Shown here: positions 15,910 through 23,271 of the stretch, in pieces
How the letters are laid out: each line of letters opens with the position of its first letter
Numbering within the stretch: position 1 is the first letter of the stretch
From: a virus
Length of the DNA: 24,923 nt
IMG/VR virus record: IMGVR_UViG_3300009537_000162
Span: 1-24,923 of that record
Direction: 5' to 3' (one strand)
The notes under the pieces: generated by a model
What the model saw: only the letters and a program-made list of their open reading frames with translations
What the model was told of the DNA's origin: nothing
The model's database searches: none
Program-made: the position numbers and the translations under genes

Positions 15910-16803
15910 CTACTTCTTGGCCTGCTTACGAAGTTCTGAAAAACGACGGCTGCGAGAGACTGTCTTCTCCTCCTCAACCTCATCGTCGGCGTCGTCATCC
16001 TCAACAGACTCTTCCTTCTCAGCCTTGGCGCGAGTCCTAGTAGAACGAGAGGGCTTCTCCTCCCTCTTCTCTTCCTTTCCGCGAGGCGGGAAAGCCGAGA
16101 TCTTGGCGTCATCATCCAGCGGGCCGATAAGCTCCCGCATGCGATTTTCATCCGCCAAATTCTCAAGCCATGCCTCAAGGTCGAAGGTCTCAAAAAACTC
16201 TTGGTAGAGATCTTCGACATCCAGGGCAGGCTCACCCGTGTCAATGAAGGTGTACGTCGTGTCTGTACCCTTTCCAGTCCTCTTGACAACGAAGACAGAC
16301 TCGTCAACTTCCTTGATGTCCGCATTGGCGGCAAGGTGAGTAAAGAATGTCTTGGGTGACTCGATAATCAGGGCAAAGTTGGGAACCGTGACGGTCTCAC
16401 CCTCCTGATTCTCGTACTGTCGCTCCACAACGTCGAAACCCTCGATCTTCTTGCGAGAACCCTTGCCCTCGCCATAGACTGGCTCGACCTCTAGAGCCAC
16501 AGCTACCGACCGTTCGGTTGGCTTGTACCCGAAACGATCCTGGATCTCGTCATATCCCTTAGCTCCGTCAAGAGCCGGGTCACGTCGAGAAATGAACCTC
16601 TCGTAGATTGGGCCACCGTCCTCCCGCTCACCTACGATGATGAACTGGTGCATGAGTACCGTGTAAATATCGTCCATCGGTTGCATGAACTGAATGTACT
16701 TGGACTCACCACCTTCAAAGCGCATGATCGGTGCCCAAGCACCGCTGCCACCTTTTGCTGCTGCTGCGACGACCGCATCGCCGCCCTTACGAAAAGACGC
16801 CAT
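15910..16803 (-). CDS. Putative single-stranded DNA-binding protein
   Basis: This 297-residue protein begins MASFRKGGDAVVAAAAKGG and carries a strand-rich body (about 25-215) with many aromatic residues (KYIQFMQPMDDIYTVLMHQF). It ends with an Arg/Lys/Glu-rich tail and an acidic run (EDDDADDEVEEE, about 267-278), then a basic terminus. A beta-rich core with an acidic tail, between primase and polymerase genes, is the usual profile of phage ssDNA-binding proteins, which protect template strands and recruit replisome partners through the tail. The terminal basic SRSRRFSELRKQ after the acidic run is unusual. No OB-fold motif can be proven by eye, so the call relies on context. The ATG has a perfect AAGGAGG and a promoter close upstream, suggesting high expression. 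Confidence 0.6.
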   Translation of the reverse strand: MASFRKGGDAVVAAAAKGGSGAWAPIMRFEGGESKYIQFMQPMDDIYTVLMHQFIIVGEREDGGPIYERFISRRDPALDGAKGYDEIQDRFGYKPTERSVAVALEVEPVYGEGKGSRKKIEGFDVVERQYENQEGETVTVPNFALIIESPKTFFTHLAANADIKEVDESVFVVKRTGKGTDTTYTFIDTGEPALDVEDLYQEFFETFDLEAWLENLADENRMRELIGPLDDDAKISAFPPRGKEEKREEKPSRSTRTRAKAEKEESVEDDDADDEVEEEKTVSRSRRFSELRKQAKK

Positions 16804-16838
16804 ATTGCCTCCTTATTTGAGTATCTTGCGTCTAACGG

Positions 16839-16847
16839 AGTATAGCA
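16839..16847 (-). promoter_or_regulatory. Promoter of the ssDNA-binding protein gene
   Basis: The minus strand reads TGCTATACT, an extended -10 box, in the 57-base gap before the gene. A start of transcription about seven bases on would give a leader of roughly 30 bases containing AAGGAGG, five bases before the ATG. The sequence 17 bases upstream (TCAGTA) is a poor -35 and overlaps the stop of the 42-residue gene. It would let this protein be made in larger amounts than the primase and helicase upstream of it. Confidence 0.5.
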
Positions 16848-16860
16848 CACGAACAGGGAT

Positions 16861-16989
16861 CTACTGACCCTTGATCTTGGCCTTTGCCTTATCGAGCAGG
16901 CTCTTTTCCTTGGTGATCGGGGCAACCTTCAGATCGTCCTTTTTCACAGGCTCGAATTCTTCTGCTCTATTGGTTTTGATGAATGCCAT
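16861..16989 (-). CDS. Small charged protein, 42 residues
   Basis: A short gene lies between primase and the ssDNA-binding protein. ATG 16989 has GGAGG four to five bases upstream, and the gene starts 14 bases after the primase stop. The product (MAFIKTNRAEEFEP... ending KAKAKIKGQ) is dominated by Lys, Glu, Asp and Ala and probably forms a helix at its C-terminal half. It has no cysteines or hydrophobic segment and I recognise no family. The excellent ribosome site and operon position argue that it is expressed, perhaps as a replisome accessory peptide; that role is speculation. Confidence 0.62.
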   Translation of the reverse strand: MAFIKTNRAEEFEPVKKDDLKVAPITKEKSLLDKAKAKIKGQ

Positions 16990-17003
16990 TTTACCTCCAC
17001 CCT

Positions 17004-18032
17004 TTATACAGCCGATAGAAGATCTCTTACAGCGTCTTCAGAGAGGTCTGCGAGGTCATATTTAGCACCTCTTGGAGGAGATAGAGCCTCTACAAACGTG
17101 TACTCAGCAAGGATGTCTTTCAGCTTCTTAACAGCCCTTCTTCCGGCTACATCATTGTCATACGAGAGAACAAGATAGGGAAGTGCCCCAAGGCGAGCAA
17201 TCTGGCTCTGATTAACCGATGTGCCAAATGTGGCCACCGCTTGTATCCCCATATCAAACAGCCGAACGACTGTCATGGCACTTTCGACCACCAGCACGGG
17301 AGCACTAGTTCTCGCAGCTACCAAAGCTCCATCCCAGTTAAAGAGGGTCTCCTTCTTGGGAAAGTTGTTAGTATTAGTGTATTTAGCGATCCTCTTGGGA
17401 CGATCCTCATCCATCCATCGTTGCTGATATCCAACCAACTCCCTCTCCCAGAAATGCGGGATGATCAGAGCGGGGCCGACATAATCGTGACGCTCATGCT
17501 TTAGGTCATAGCGAAGCTCAAAGCTCTCAATGGTCTCATGCTTGGTGATGTTCCACTTGGCAAGCATCTCCAGAGAGGGGTAGTTCCATTTATTCAAAAC
17601 CGAAGCAGAAAAGATGGGAAGAGGATTTCTTCGTACTCGCTTGGGCTTGTTTGCTCGCTCTGCCACAATGGATTGAAGCCGCTGGACAAATTCGGGATCA
17701 TAGTCCGTGCCGGTGTCTAGTTCACTGAATTGAGCCAACCATCTGAGGGCCTGCTGCCAGGCGGTATCTTCTTCACTGTCTCCATTGGTCAGACCCTCTA
17801 TCTCAATTACAAGCTGAGGGATGTTGCCACCACCGCATACAAAACAGTTGAAGATCAAATCATCTTCATTGATCCCAAAAGACGGGTTAGCATCATTCCC
17901 AGGATGAGACGGCAACGGGCAGGAGGACAACAGCCAACTGCGGTTGGTATCCTTGACTGTAATTCCCAACTCGTCCATAACACGGTGAAGATCCAGAGAC
18001 TCAGCCACTTCTTCCCAGTATAGTTTACGCAT
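17004..18032 (-). CDS. DnaG-like primase (CHC2 zinc finger plus Toprim)
   Basis: The protein makes RNA primers for phage replication. Of 342 residues, the zinc finger is SCPLPSH ... FNCFVCGGGN with C38, H43, C63 and C66. The Toprim domain shows its conserved acids: E250 in LVVESAMTV and D292/D294 in YDNDVAGRRA. The length is about half that of bacterial DnaG, lacking a helicase-binding C-terminal domain, as is common in phages. The start is ATG 18032, with GAGG nine bases before it and an eight-base overlap with the helicase gene. Upstream in-frame starts at 18047 and 18050 would extend it by five or six residues but have weaker ribosome sites. Position directly after the helicase gene supports a primase-helicase pair. 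Confidence 0.9.
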   Translation of the reverse strand: MRKLYWEEVAESLDLHRVMDELGITVKDTNRSWLLSSCPLPSHPGNDANPSFGINEDDLIFNCFVCGGGNIPQLVIEIEGLTNGDSEEDTAWQQALRWLAQFSELDTGTDYDPEFVQRLQSIVAERANKPKRVRRNPLPIFSASVLNKWNYPSLEMLAKWNITKHETIESFELRYDLKHERHDYVGPALIIPHFWERELVGYQQRWMDEDRPKRIAKYTNTNNFPKKETLFNWDGALVAARTSAPVLVVESAMTVVRLFDMGIQAVATFGTSVNQSQIARLGALPYLVLSYDNDVAGRRAVKKLKDILAEYTFVEALSPPRGAKYDLADLSEDAVRDLLSAV

Positions 18033-19290
18033 CGAAGTCAACCTCATCAATGACTCGGAAGTTGCTATTCAAACCAAGCTCCACCTTTACGTCCCAGGCT
18101 CTTGGTTCAAAGGTACGGGAGTCAATGACTCCATAATGGATACCGCGCTGGCTCATCATATCCTTGTTGGCGAAGATGCCCAACACCATGTCTGCGGTGG
18201 CCCCAATAGAGTCTCCAAGTCCAATGTTGGACAGTTCTAAGTCCAGGAAAGATTTCGGCTTGATCAACGCCTGGTTTCGGTTAAACTGTGCGGCACACAT
18301 AATCGGAAAATCCTCTGCCGCATCTTTCAACTCCTCGCAGATGTAGGCGATCTCCAGCCATCGTTGCCCAGGAGAGGGACGCGAAGGGGTGATCCATGAC
18401 AACTGATCCACATACATGACATCTGGTTGGTGTTCCAGGGCAAACTGCTTCATGTGAGATACGGTTCTCTCATTTATCGGTGGGTGGTTAAACATCAGCT
18501 TGTGAGGTTGATCTCCAAGCCAGGCAGACGCTTCCTTCAGAATCTCTACATCTGCTGGAGGAAGAGAATTGTGCTGGAACTGATCCCATGAGACCCCAGA
18601 GATCATGCAAAGGAATCGATCTTGCATCTCCTCAGCTTTCATCTCTAAAGTGTGAAAGACAACATTGTTGCCATTTTGAAAAGTCTCCGAGGCGCTCTTG
18701 ATAAGCTGCCATGTCTTGTATCTTTTGGGCCTAGCAATGACAAAGTAGAGTTCTCCAATTCTCATTCCACCTAGGAGCAAGTCCATTTCAGTATAGCCAT
18801 AGCTGATACCAGTTTCATGAACAGTTCGTCTCCTCTCATATCGATCAACCACCATAGACATGTTGTAGGTGTCCAACACCTTGCGATAGGACAAATTCTC
18901 TGTCATGATCCGGGACGCCTCCTGGAACATGGTCTGAAGGGCTTGCTTTGGGTCGCCAGACTGTCTACCGACTCGGGTTAGAGCCTGCTTCAACTCCTTG
19001 CGGACATTACGCTCCTTCATCTTGTCGATGATGTACTCAATAGGTGCTATCGGCTCTTCAAAGTCTTCGTAGCCAGTCTCTTCAGATAATATAGAAACAT
19101 CAGGAGCCACCCCGTATTCATCGATATACCTAATGACAAAGATTAAGGCATCACGCACCCCATCATTAACTTCCGGGATAATGTCTGGACTCAGGCGCTC
19201 ACGCCAGACAGCCATACAGCCCTCTGTGGTGGCCAGATGATCTAGTAGCTGATCTTCAAGAACCAGCCCGGTATATTCAAGGTCGCTCAT
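18025..19290 (-). CDS. DnaB-like replicative helicase with variant P-loop
   Basis: This 421-residue RecA-fold helicase unwinds the fork. An N-terminal helical part (1-130) precedes GISYGYTEMDLLLGGMRIGELYFVIARP, which matches the DnaB sequence leading to Walker A. The P-loop is ARPKRYKTW (186-194) instead of GRPSMGKT: the Gly before Lys is Tyr191. E215 in HTLEM and Walker B DVMYVDQLSW (D295) are in place, and AAQFNRN (333-339) matches the Gln sensor. Replacement of the glycine is rare and could alter ATP use. The ATG overlaps the loader stop in an ATGA arrangement. A RecA-like KaiC/RadA-type ATPase is the alternative, but the loader and primase as neighbours argue for the helicase. Confidence 0.85.
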   Translation of the reverse strand: MSDLEYTGLVLEDQLLDHLATTEGCMAVWRERLSPDIIPEVNDGVRDALIFVIRYIDEYGVAPDVSILSEETGYEDFEEPIAPIEYIIDKMKERNVRKELKQALTRVGRQSGDPKQALQTMFQEASRIMTENLSYRKVLDTYNMSMVVDRYERRRTVHETGISYGYTEMDLLLGGMRIGELYFVIARPKRYKTWQLIKSASETFQNGNNVVFHTLEMKAEEMQDRFLCMISGVSWDQFQHNSLPPADVEILKEASAWLGDQPHKLMFNHPPINERTVSHMKQFALEHQPDVMYVDQLSWITPSRPSPGQRWLEIAYICEELKDAAEDFPIMCAAQFNRNQALIKPKSFLDLELSNIGLGDSIGATADMVLGIFANKDMMSQRGIHYGVIDSRTFEPRAWDVKVELGLNSNFRVIDEVDFDA

Positions 19291-20153
19291 GTTATAGGTA
19301 AACTCTCTCCGTTTTGAACGGTTTCAACTTGACGTTTCCAAATCGCTGTTCCCATTCTAGCATCCGCAGGTGCATTGAGTGAGATCATCTGATTCTTAGC
19401 CATGAGAAGAGAGAACACCCTTGGAAAAGTGTCCTCAAGCTCGTCCATGGTCATATTGGTGGTTATGATAGTCGGAAAATTTCTGTTAGTACGAGGACGA
19501 ATCAAATCCTCCAAACGATTTGCAAAGAATCTCTTCTGTTCCTTAGTAAATGGCATCTTGACCTCATCGAGCACCAGTACTCGGGCATCTTGAACTCGAT
19601 CAATCAGATATTGACGACGCTCCTGGTCATTGATCTTGAAATAGCCCGGAACCTCTCCAAAAGGAGCAAACCACCCATCAACGCCGCGTTTGACCAACTC
19701 CTTCAAGACGGCTGTAGCCGCCCAAGTCTTTCCAGTGCCCAGAAACTTGGAAAAGAAAGTTAACCCGATTCCGTTGGTGTTGAATCCGGTGAAGTGGGCC
19801 AAATAATCTTCAATATCTTGCTGGGCAGCTTGATGATCAGGCGTGTCTAGGGGCCACTCATCCCACACAAGCTGTTGATACTGCAAGGGGATATTGTGTA
19901 ACCAATACCATCGAGCGAGACGCATAGCAACATGTCCATACGCATCGCTGGGGCACTCATGTTCTTCCTCGTTATATCGATAATGCCCAAGCCCGTGGCA
20001 TACAAGGCAGTCCGACTTTCGGTTGGACATATACTCAGGATTGTACTTTAGGACAGCCCGCTGCCGGTCTGTTAAGTACTTCGGAACGTTATACCCCGCC
20101 TCCTTAAGCTCATCCCGAAGATCTGGAAGTTGAACTTGATCTCTGAATCTCAT
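19287..20153 (-). CDS. DnaC-like helicase loader (AAA+ ATPase)
   Basis: This protein loads the DnaB-type helicase. Of 288 residues, the N-terminal 70 carry a possible zinc site, CLVCHGLGH ... HECPS (C49, C52, C67), in the region that in DnaC and DnaI contacts the helicase. The AAA+ core has Walker A FLGTGKT (137-143), Walker B VLVLDEV (192-198), sensor 1 TIITTNM (228-234) and an arginine in DTFPRVFSLL (241-250) placed as the arginine finger. The start is ATG 20153, eight bases after the P-loop gene stop, with a weak GGGA. The gene ends in the helicase start by ATGA overlap, matching a loader-helicase pair. Confidence 0.87.
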   Translation of the reverse strand: MRFRDQVQLPDLRDELKEAGYNVPKYLTDRQRAVLKYNPEYMSNRKSDCLVCHGLGHYRYNEEEHECPSDAYGHVAMRLARWYWLHNIPLQYQQLVWDEWPLDTPDHQAAQQDIEDYLAHFTGFNTNGIGLTFFSKFLGTGKTWAATAVLKELVKRGVDGWFAPFGEVPGYFKINDQERRQYLIDRVQDARVLVLDEVKMPFTKEQKRFFANRLEDLIRPRTNRNFPTIITTNMTMDELEDTFPRVFSLLMAKNQMISLNAPADARMGTAIWKRQVETVQNGESLPIT

Positions 20154-20161
20154 TCCCAGAA

Positions 20162-20980
20162 CTATACCACAGACTCCGGGGGTGCCATCGATGCGGGAAC
20201 TTCAATTCCGCTTTCGTAGATTTCTTTGATGGTCTCAAACGCAACCTTAGCTCTCTCCTCGTTAGTCTTCTGATCCAGGATCTGAATTCGAAGCTGAAAG
20301 TTGCTAAACACTTCGCGCAGAGCATTGTCCACACGACGTGCGTAACGCTGCTCCTGGGTCTCATCTTGACCAGGGATAATAATCGGCTCTGTCCTCGGAA
20401 TGTAGAAAGCAAATTTATAACGGAATGTATCCACGAAAAGGAACGTGAGCAGAGTCATAGCAAGTTGAATCTTCTGTAACTCCCCTTGTGTGTCGGGTGT
20501 GATAATCCCAGACTCATTGCCAAGCATGGTGAGTTCATAGTTAACCCCAGCATGAGCTAGAGACTCAAGGACGGTTCCCACCGATATATAACTAGATCCG
20601 GTAAGCTCTGTAATCCGCTCACGCTCAATTCGGTTGAAAGCTCCCCATAAGTTCTCTCGGTAGCCGCCAAATTGTCCCATGGCAACGTCATAGGCACCTT
20701 CGAGTTCTGCACCTACATTCTTGATCAGAATAATATTCTGATCTTGTTCTTTAAGCCATGGTGTTGCCAGCTTGAGAAACTCTCGGGCTGTTTCATCCTT
20801 ACCAGTTCCTGGTGCGCCAATGAGAGCAACAGACATAGGTAGTTCAGGTTGTATGATAACCTTCTCGACCTCTGGTGGGGTTTGTTCCTCAGCACCAAAT
20901 CCATCTAGAGTCAACTGAGCGTCAAATCCTCCATAAACGGTCTTTGGCCCCTCTGTACCCTCTACTGCCTCTTCTGCCAT
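20162..20980 (-). CDS. P-loop NTPase of unassigned family
   Basis: The 272-residue protein has a flexible acidic start, then a textbook Walker A, VALIGAPGTGKDE (51-63). Long helices follow, including a WLKEQDQNIILIKN strand and a hydrophobic TLLTFLFVDTFRYKFAFYIP near 175. A late QRYARRVDNALREVF might be a lid. A nucleotide/nucleoside kinase-like or NadR-like fold is possible, as is an AAA-type recombination ATPase. No Walker B or base-recognition motif is clear enough to decide. GGAGG lies six bases before ATG 20980, inside the end of the upstream gene. Its place at the head of the replication genes suggests a DNA-metabolism role. Confidence 0.75.
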   Translation of the reverse strand: MAEEAVEGTEGPKTVYGGFDAQLTLDGFGAEEQTPPEVEKVIIQPELPMSVALIGAPGTGKDETAREFLKLATPWLKEQDQNIILIKNVGAELEGAYDVAMGQFGGYRENLWGAFNRIERERITELTGSSYISVGTVLESLAHAGVNYELTMLGNESGIITPDTQGELQKIQLAMTLLTFLFVDTFRYKFAFYIPRTEPIIIPGQDETQEQRYARRVDNALREVFSNFQLRIQILDQKTNEERAKVAFETIKEIYESGIEVPASMAPPESVV

Positions 20981-20981
20981 T

Positions 20982-21572
20982 TCATTCCTCCACTACTTGC
21001 TTGATTGGGATCATTTTCACGGACGGCTGTCCGATCTGGATGTACTTCTCGAAAATTGCTTTGCTATCTGGATGATCGGCCATATGACGAGAAGCTTTAC
21101 GATCATTCAAGGTATAGACAATTTTGGTTTCCTCATCAATGAGATCAGACAGGTTCGGATTTTCCTTGACAAACTTCTCAGCATCGAAGGTCGGCGTGGG
21201 GTTTACAACTGTGCGGCCGTACTTGTACTCCCCGACCACAAACTCGTACTTCATGTAGTAATCGTCTTCTTCAATCTCGATATTGTAACCATCCTCGTCG
21301 GTCTGCACTCCAACTAGATTCCAGGTGGGGAAATTGCGGGTGCGCCAAGTCTCGAATTCATCATCGTAGGCTTCACTCATGACTTCGCGTGAAACCCTGA
21401 TCGTCTTACGAGCAAGCGGCACTTCATCGCGGACAACCTCAGAAATAAGATCAAAGATTGGCCCCTTCAACTGGTCTTTGGCTGCCTTTCCAAGCTTTTC
21501 CATAGCATCGGCCTCACGATAGGCTTCCGCCAGTTCTTCTAATTCTCTATGTGCTGTAATTTCTTCACTCAT
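20982..21572 (-). CDS. Hypothetical protein, 196 residues
   Basis: An unrecognised acidic soluble protein. Residues 1-60 are helical and probably coiled coil (HRELEELAEAYREADAMEKLGKAAKDQL). The 60-130 part is strand-rich with many Tyr and acidic residues (EEDDYYMKYEFVVGEYKYG), and a helical end follows. No cysteines or transmembrane segments are seen. ATG 21572 overlaps the SWIM gene stop by eight bases and has GAGGTG seven bases upstream. It is directly followed by the P-loop NTPase gene with one spare base, so the two are likely translated together and may form a complex; this is inference from spacing. Confidence 0.78.
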   Translation of the reverse strand: MSEEITAHRELEELAEAYREADAMEKLGKAAKDQLKGPIFDLISEVVRDEVPLARKTIRVSREVMSEAYDDEFETWRTRNFPTWNLVGVQTDEDGYNIEIEEDDYYMKYEFVVGEYKYGRTVVNPTPTFDAEKFVKENPNLSDLIDEETKIVYTLNDRKASRHMADHPDSKAIFEKYIQIGQPSVKMIPIKQVVEE

Positions 21573-21876
21573 CTTCTATCACCTCAATTATGGTCTTATC
21601 GCCACATTCCGGACAAATACGCTTCGCTTTCTGCGCGGCTGTCTGCTTCTTGCCGGTAAGCTCACTCCATGCACACACTGATGACAACGCCTCTGCTTGA
21701 TGGCGGCATCGACCTCGGAATTCATAACTAGGGCACGAACAGACGACCTCGCTGAGATCTCGATCCCAAGGGGGTAGTTGAACGACATAGACCTTGCCTT
21801 CTTCACTCGTACTCTCGATATTAATTTCTTGCCAGGTCTGACCACTGCCACATTCCTGAATTAGTCGCTCTTCCAT
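21565..21876 (-). CDS. SWIM zinc-finger protein, first gene of the leftward operon
   Basis: This 103-residue protein has a clear SWIM motif, C46-x-C48-x8-C57-x-H59, in CSCPSYEFRGRCRHQ, which binds zinc and contacts DNA or proteins. A second pair, CPEC (88-91), follows near the end. The N-terminal strands (YVVQLPPWDRD) resemble the lead-in of SWIM domains. In other organisms SWIM domains occur in transposase-, helicase- and recombination-associated proteins; the role in this phage is unknown. ATG 21876 lies seven bases after a TATAAT box and has no Shine-Dalgarno sequence, so the transcript appears leaderless. As first gene it would be the first product of the replication operon. Confidence 0.8.
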   Translation of the reverse strand: MEERLIQECGSGQTWQEINIESTSEEGKVYVVQLPPWDRDLSEVVCSCPSYEFRGRCRHQAEALSSVCAWSELTGKKQTAAQKAKRICPECGDKTIIEVIEDE

Positions 21877-21883
21877 GATTCAT

Positions 21884-21911
21884 ATTATAGCACACAACTG
21901 GGGCTTGACAA
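21884..21911 (-). promoter_or_regulatory. Leftward promoter of the replication operon
   Basis: On the minus strand TTGTCA (21911-21906), 16 bases, then TATAAT (21889-21884), preceded by TGC to give an extended -10 (TGCTATAAT). Seven bases (ATGAATC) then lead to the ATG of the SWIM gene, so the message would be leaderless or nearly so. The -35 shares five bases with the -35 of the rightward promoter. Confidence 0.75.
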
Positions 21912-21933
21912 TTTCTTAGAAACCTGCTATATT
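21905..21933 (+). promoter_or_regulatory. Rightward consensus sigma-70 promoter
   Basis: A perfect TTGACA at 21905-21910, a 17-base spacer and TATATT at 21928-21933 with TGC ahead of it (TGCTATATT). Transcription should start near 21940, giving a leader of about 30 bases that contains GAGGAG before the GTG at 21970. This is the best promoter in the window by match to the housekeeping consensus. Confidence 0.85.
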
Positions 21934-21969
21934 GTGAGTGTGAGTTCAAACCAGCGAGAGGAGATTCAG

Positions 21970-22656
21970 GTGATTACTACCACTAAGACCTACGCAGACG
22001 AGCTTCGTAACCAGCTTATCAGCGAGTATAGACTTCAACTCAACTCGCACTCAACGACCGTCGATCAGTTGGTCGAGAAGATCCAGAACGACGGCCTCAC
22101 CTACACGATGTCTTGGTCGAGCCACTTCACCGACGCTCTCAAGAACGAGATGGTGGAGCAGGCCCATACCTATATCAAGGATGAGCTTATCTCTCAGGAC
22201 GATGCCGAGATGATCCGACGACTCGACGTGATGGTCATCCAAGGAACTCACTTCGGTGTTTCGTCCACCATGGGTATTCCGCAGCGTCCGATGGAGATCA
22301 TGATCGCCATGGCTCGTGAGGAAGTTCTGGACGAGGCTAATAAGCACCTGATTATGTCCGCCGAACGTGCCCTTTCCTCGATGGTGAGGGAGAGGTTCGA
22401 GGACGATCATAAGAAGGTCGCGAATCTCAAGTCGCAGCTTAATGATCTCTTGCGACGGTACGACAGGGCGCGATCAGACACAACTCGCGAGAAGCTGCTG
22501 GGCGATATCGAATCTGCCGAGATCAGCTACAAGTCAGCAGCCAATACCCTTAAGTCGAGCATCAACACCTACGTCGAAGATCTCAAACAGCGCGAGAACC
22601 TCCCCAGGATCCTCGACACCGAGGAAGCACTCAGCTACCGCTTGCAGCAGATCTAG
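21970..22656 (+). CDS. Helical protein of unknown function, 228 residues
   Basis: First gene of the rightward unit. GTG 21970 is chosen because GAGAGGAG lies six bases upstream and because a longer in-frame GTG at 21934 would sit before the likely transcription start. The product is almost wholly helical: TKTYADELRNQLISEYRLQL at the N-terminus, a central helical part with GVSSTMGIPQRPMEIM, and a likely coiled coil near 150-200 (KKVANLKSQLNDLLRRYD). No catalytic motif, cysteine cluster or membrane segment is seen. Codons look more GC-rich in third position (CTC, GAC, ATC) than in the leftward genes, by eye only. Expressed from a consensus promoter opposite the replication operon, it may be an abundant or early product. 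Confidence 0.8.
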   Translation: MITTTKTYADELRNQLISEYRLQLNSHSTTVDQLVEKIQNDGLTYTMSWSSHFTDALKNEMVEQAHTYIKDELISQDDAEMIRRLDVMVIQGTHFGVSSTMGIPQRPMEIMIAMAREEVLDEANKHLIMSAERALSSMVRERFEDDHKKVANLKSQLNDLLRRYDRARSDTTREKLLGDIESAEISYKSAANTLKSSINTYVEDLKQRENLPRILDTEEALSYRLQQI

Positions 22657-22671
22657 AAAGGAATATATCTA

Positions 22672-22887
22672 ATGGCAATCGATCCTAAAGTTAAAGATGG
22701 CGCTCACATGGTGTATCAAGTCATCGAGAAGGTTGATGGAGAAGACTTATGGTATAATCACGGTGGCGAGTTCGATAATCTCAAGGATGCCATGAACACT
22801 ATGCTAAGAATGCAGGACACCTACAGTAAATACGGTAGGGTTTTTGATGTTCGATATAGAAGCGTCGGAGATTGGGTGATGATCTAG
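22672..22887 (+). CDS. Small hypothetical protein, 71 residues
   Basis: ATG 22672 follows the upstream stop by 15 bases, with AAAGGA about nine bases ahead. The product (MAIDPKVKDGAHMVYQVIEK ... DVRYRSVGDWVMI) has two strand-like stretches at the ends around a helix (NLKDAMNTMLRMQDTY), a simple alpha/beta layout. It has no cysteines or membrane helix and no known family that I can name. It is the last gene before the bidirectional terminator, so it shares the message of the preceding gene. Confidence 0.7.
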   Translation: MAIDPKVKDGAHMVYQVIEKVDGEDLWYNHGGEFDNLKDAMNTMLRMQDTYSKYGRVFDVRYRSVGDWVMI

Positions 22888-22940
22888 GTTTCCCACATCA
22901 GGGGCGGGCCACTTCCACAGAGCCGACCTGAGACAGGAAA

Positions 22941-22962
22941 AGAGGGGCCGCAAGGCCCCTCT
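22941..22962. terminator. Bidirectional intrinsic terminator
   Basis: A perfect 9-bp stem AGAGGGGCC/GGCCCCTCT with a GCAA tetraloop (22950-22953). On the plus strand it is followed by ACTTTTAG, and on the minus strand by TTTTCC, so it can end both the rightward pair of genes and the leftward membrane-protein gene, whose stop codon lies five bases away. The rest of 22888-22940 shows no gene or motif. Confidence 0.88.
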
Positions 22963-22966
22963 ACTT

Positions 22967-23182
22967 TTAGGCCTCTCCGGGATCGCTACCGTATCGGATC
23001 CACTTATCAAGAGCCAATAGGAGCGGAGTCAAAACTGCTGCAACGAGCACAGCATACTCTGTTCCTACTAGTTCTGCGAAGTCCGGGCCAGCCAGCCAAC
23101 CGATTATTCCTGCAACCGCGACTGCTGCCGCTGAACGAACAGCACGAAAGAGAATCGTCTTGACCTTATCTGATAGAGCCAT
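22967..23182 (-). CDS. Small two-helix membrane protein, holin-like
   Basis: The 71-residue product starts at ATG 23182, with GGAGGG four to five bases upstream; a longer frame to 23236 would start before that site and is not preferred. A basic, helical N-terminus (MALSDKVKTILFRAVRS) leads to two hydrophobic segments, about 18-32 (AAAVAVAGIIGWLAG) and 43-59 (YAVLVAAVLTPLLLALD), and a short charged tail. Small proteins of this plan include phage holins, which form the lysis pore, but no lysin gene is nearby. It is a single-gene unit pointing left into the bidirectional terminator. A weak -10-like GATAAT lies at about 23215-23220. Membrane location is confident; holin function is a guess. Confidence 0.68.
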   Translation of the reverse strand: MALSDKVKTILFRAVRSAAAVAVAGIIGWLAGPDFAELVGTEYAVLVAAVLTPLLLALDKWIRYGSDPGEA

Positions 23183-23271
23183 TATCCCTCCTTGCAAGGA
23201 TGTTGTGTCTCTATCATTATCGACCCGATCTCCCAACTTTTAATTAAGTAACAAAAACCACAATCCCCAGT

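Noticed and set aside
15846-16334. 162-residue Arg/Ser-rich frame inside the ssDNA-binding protein gene
   Set aside because: It is a shifted-phase shadow of the charged C-terminal tail region, with no ribosome site at its start.
21940-21960. GTTCAAACC resembling a tRNA T-arm
   Set aside because: No acceptor stem, D-arm or anticodon arm can be drawn around it, and it falls in the leader of the rightward gene. No tRNA was recognised elsewhere in the window.
21934-21969. Earlier GTG start for the rightward helical protein
   Set aside because: It would begin directly at the end of the -10 box, before the likely transcript start, and would ignore the GAGGAG site serving GTG 21970.
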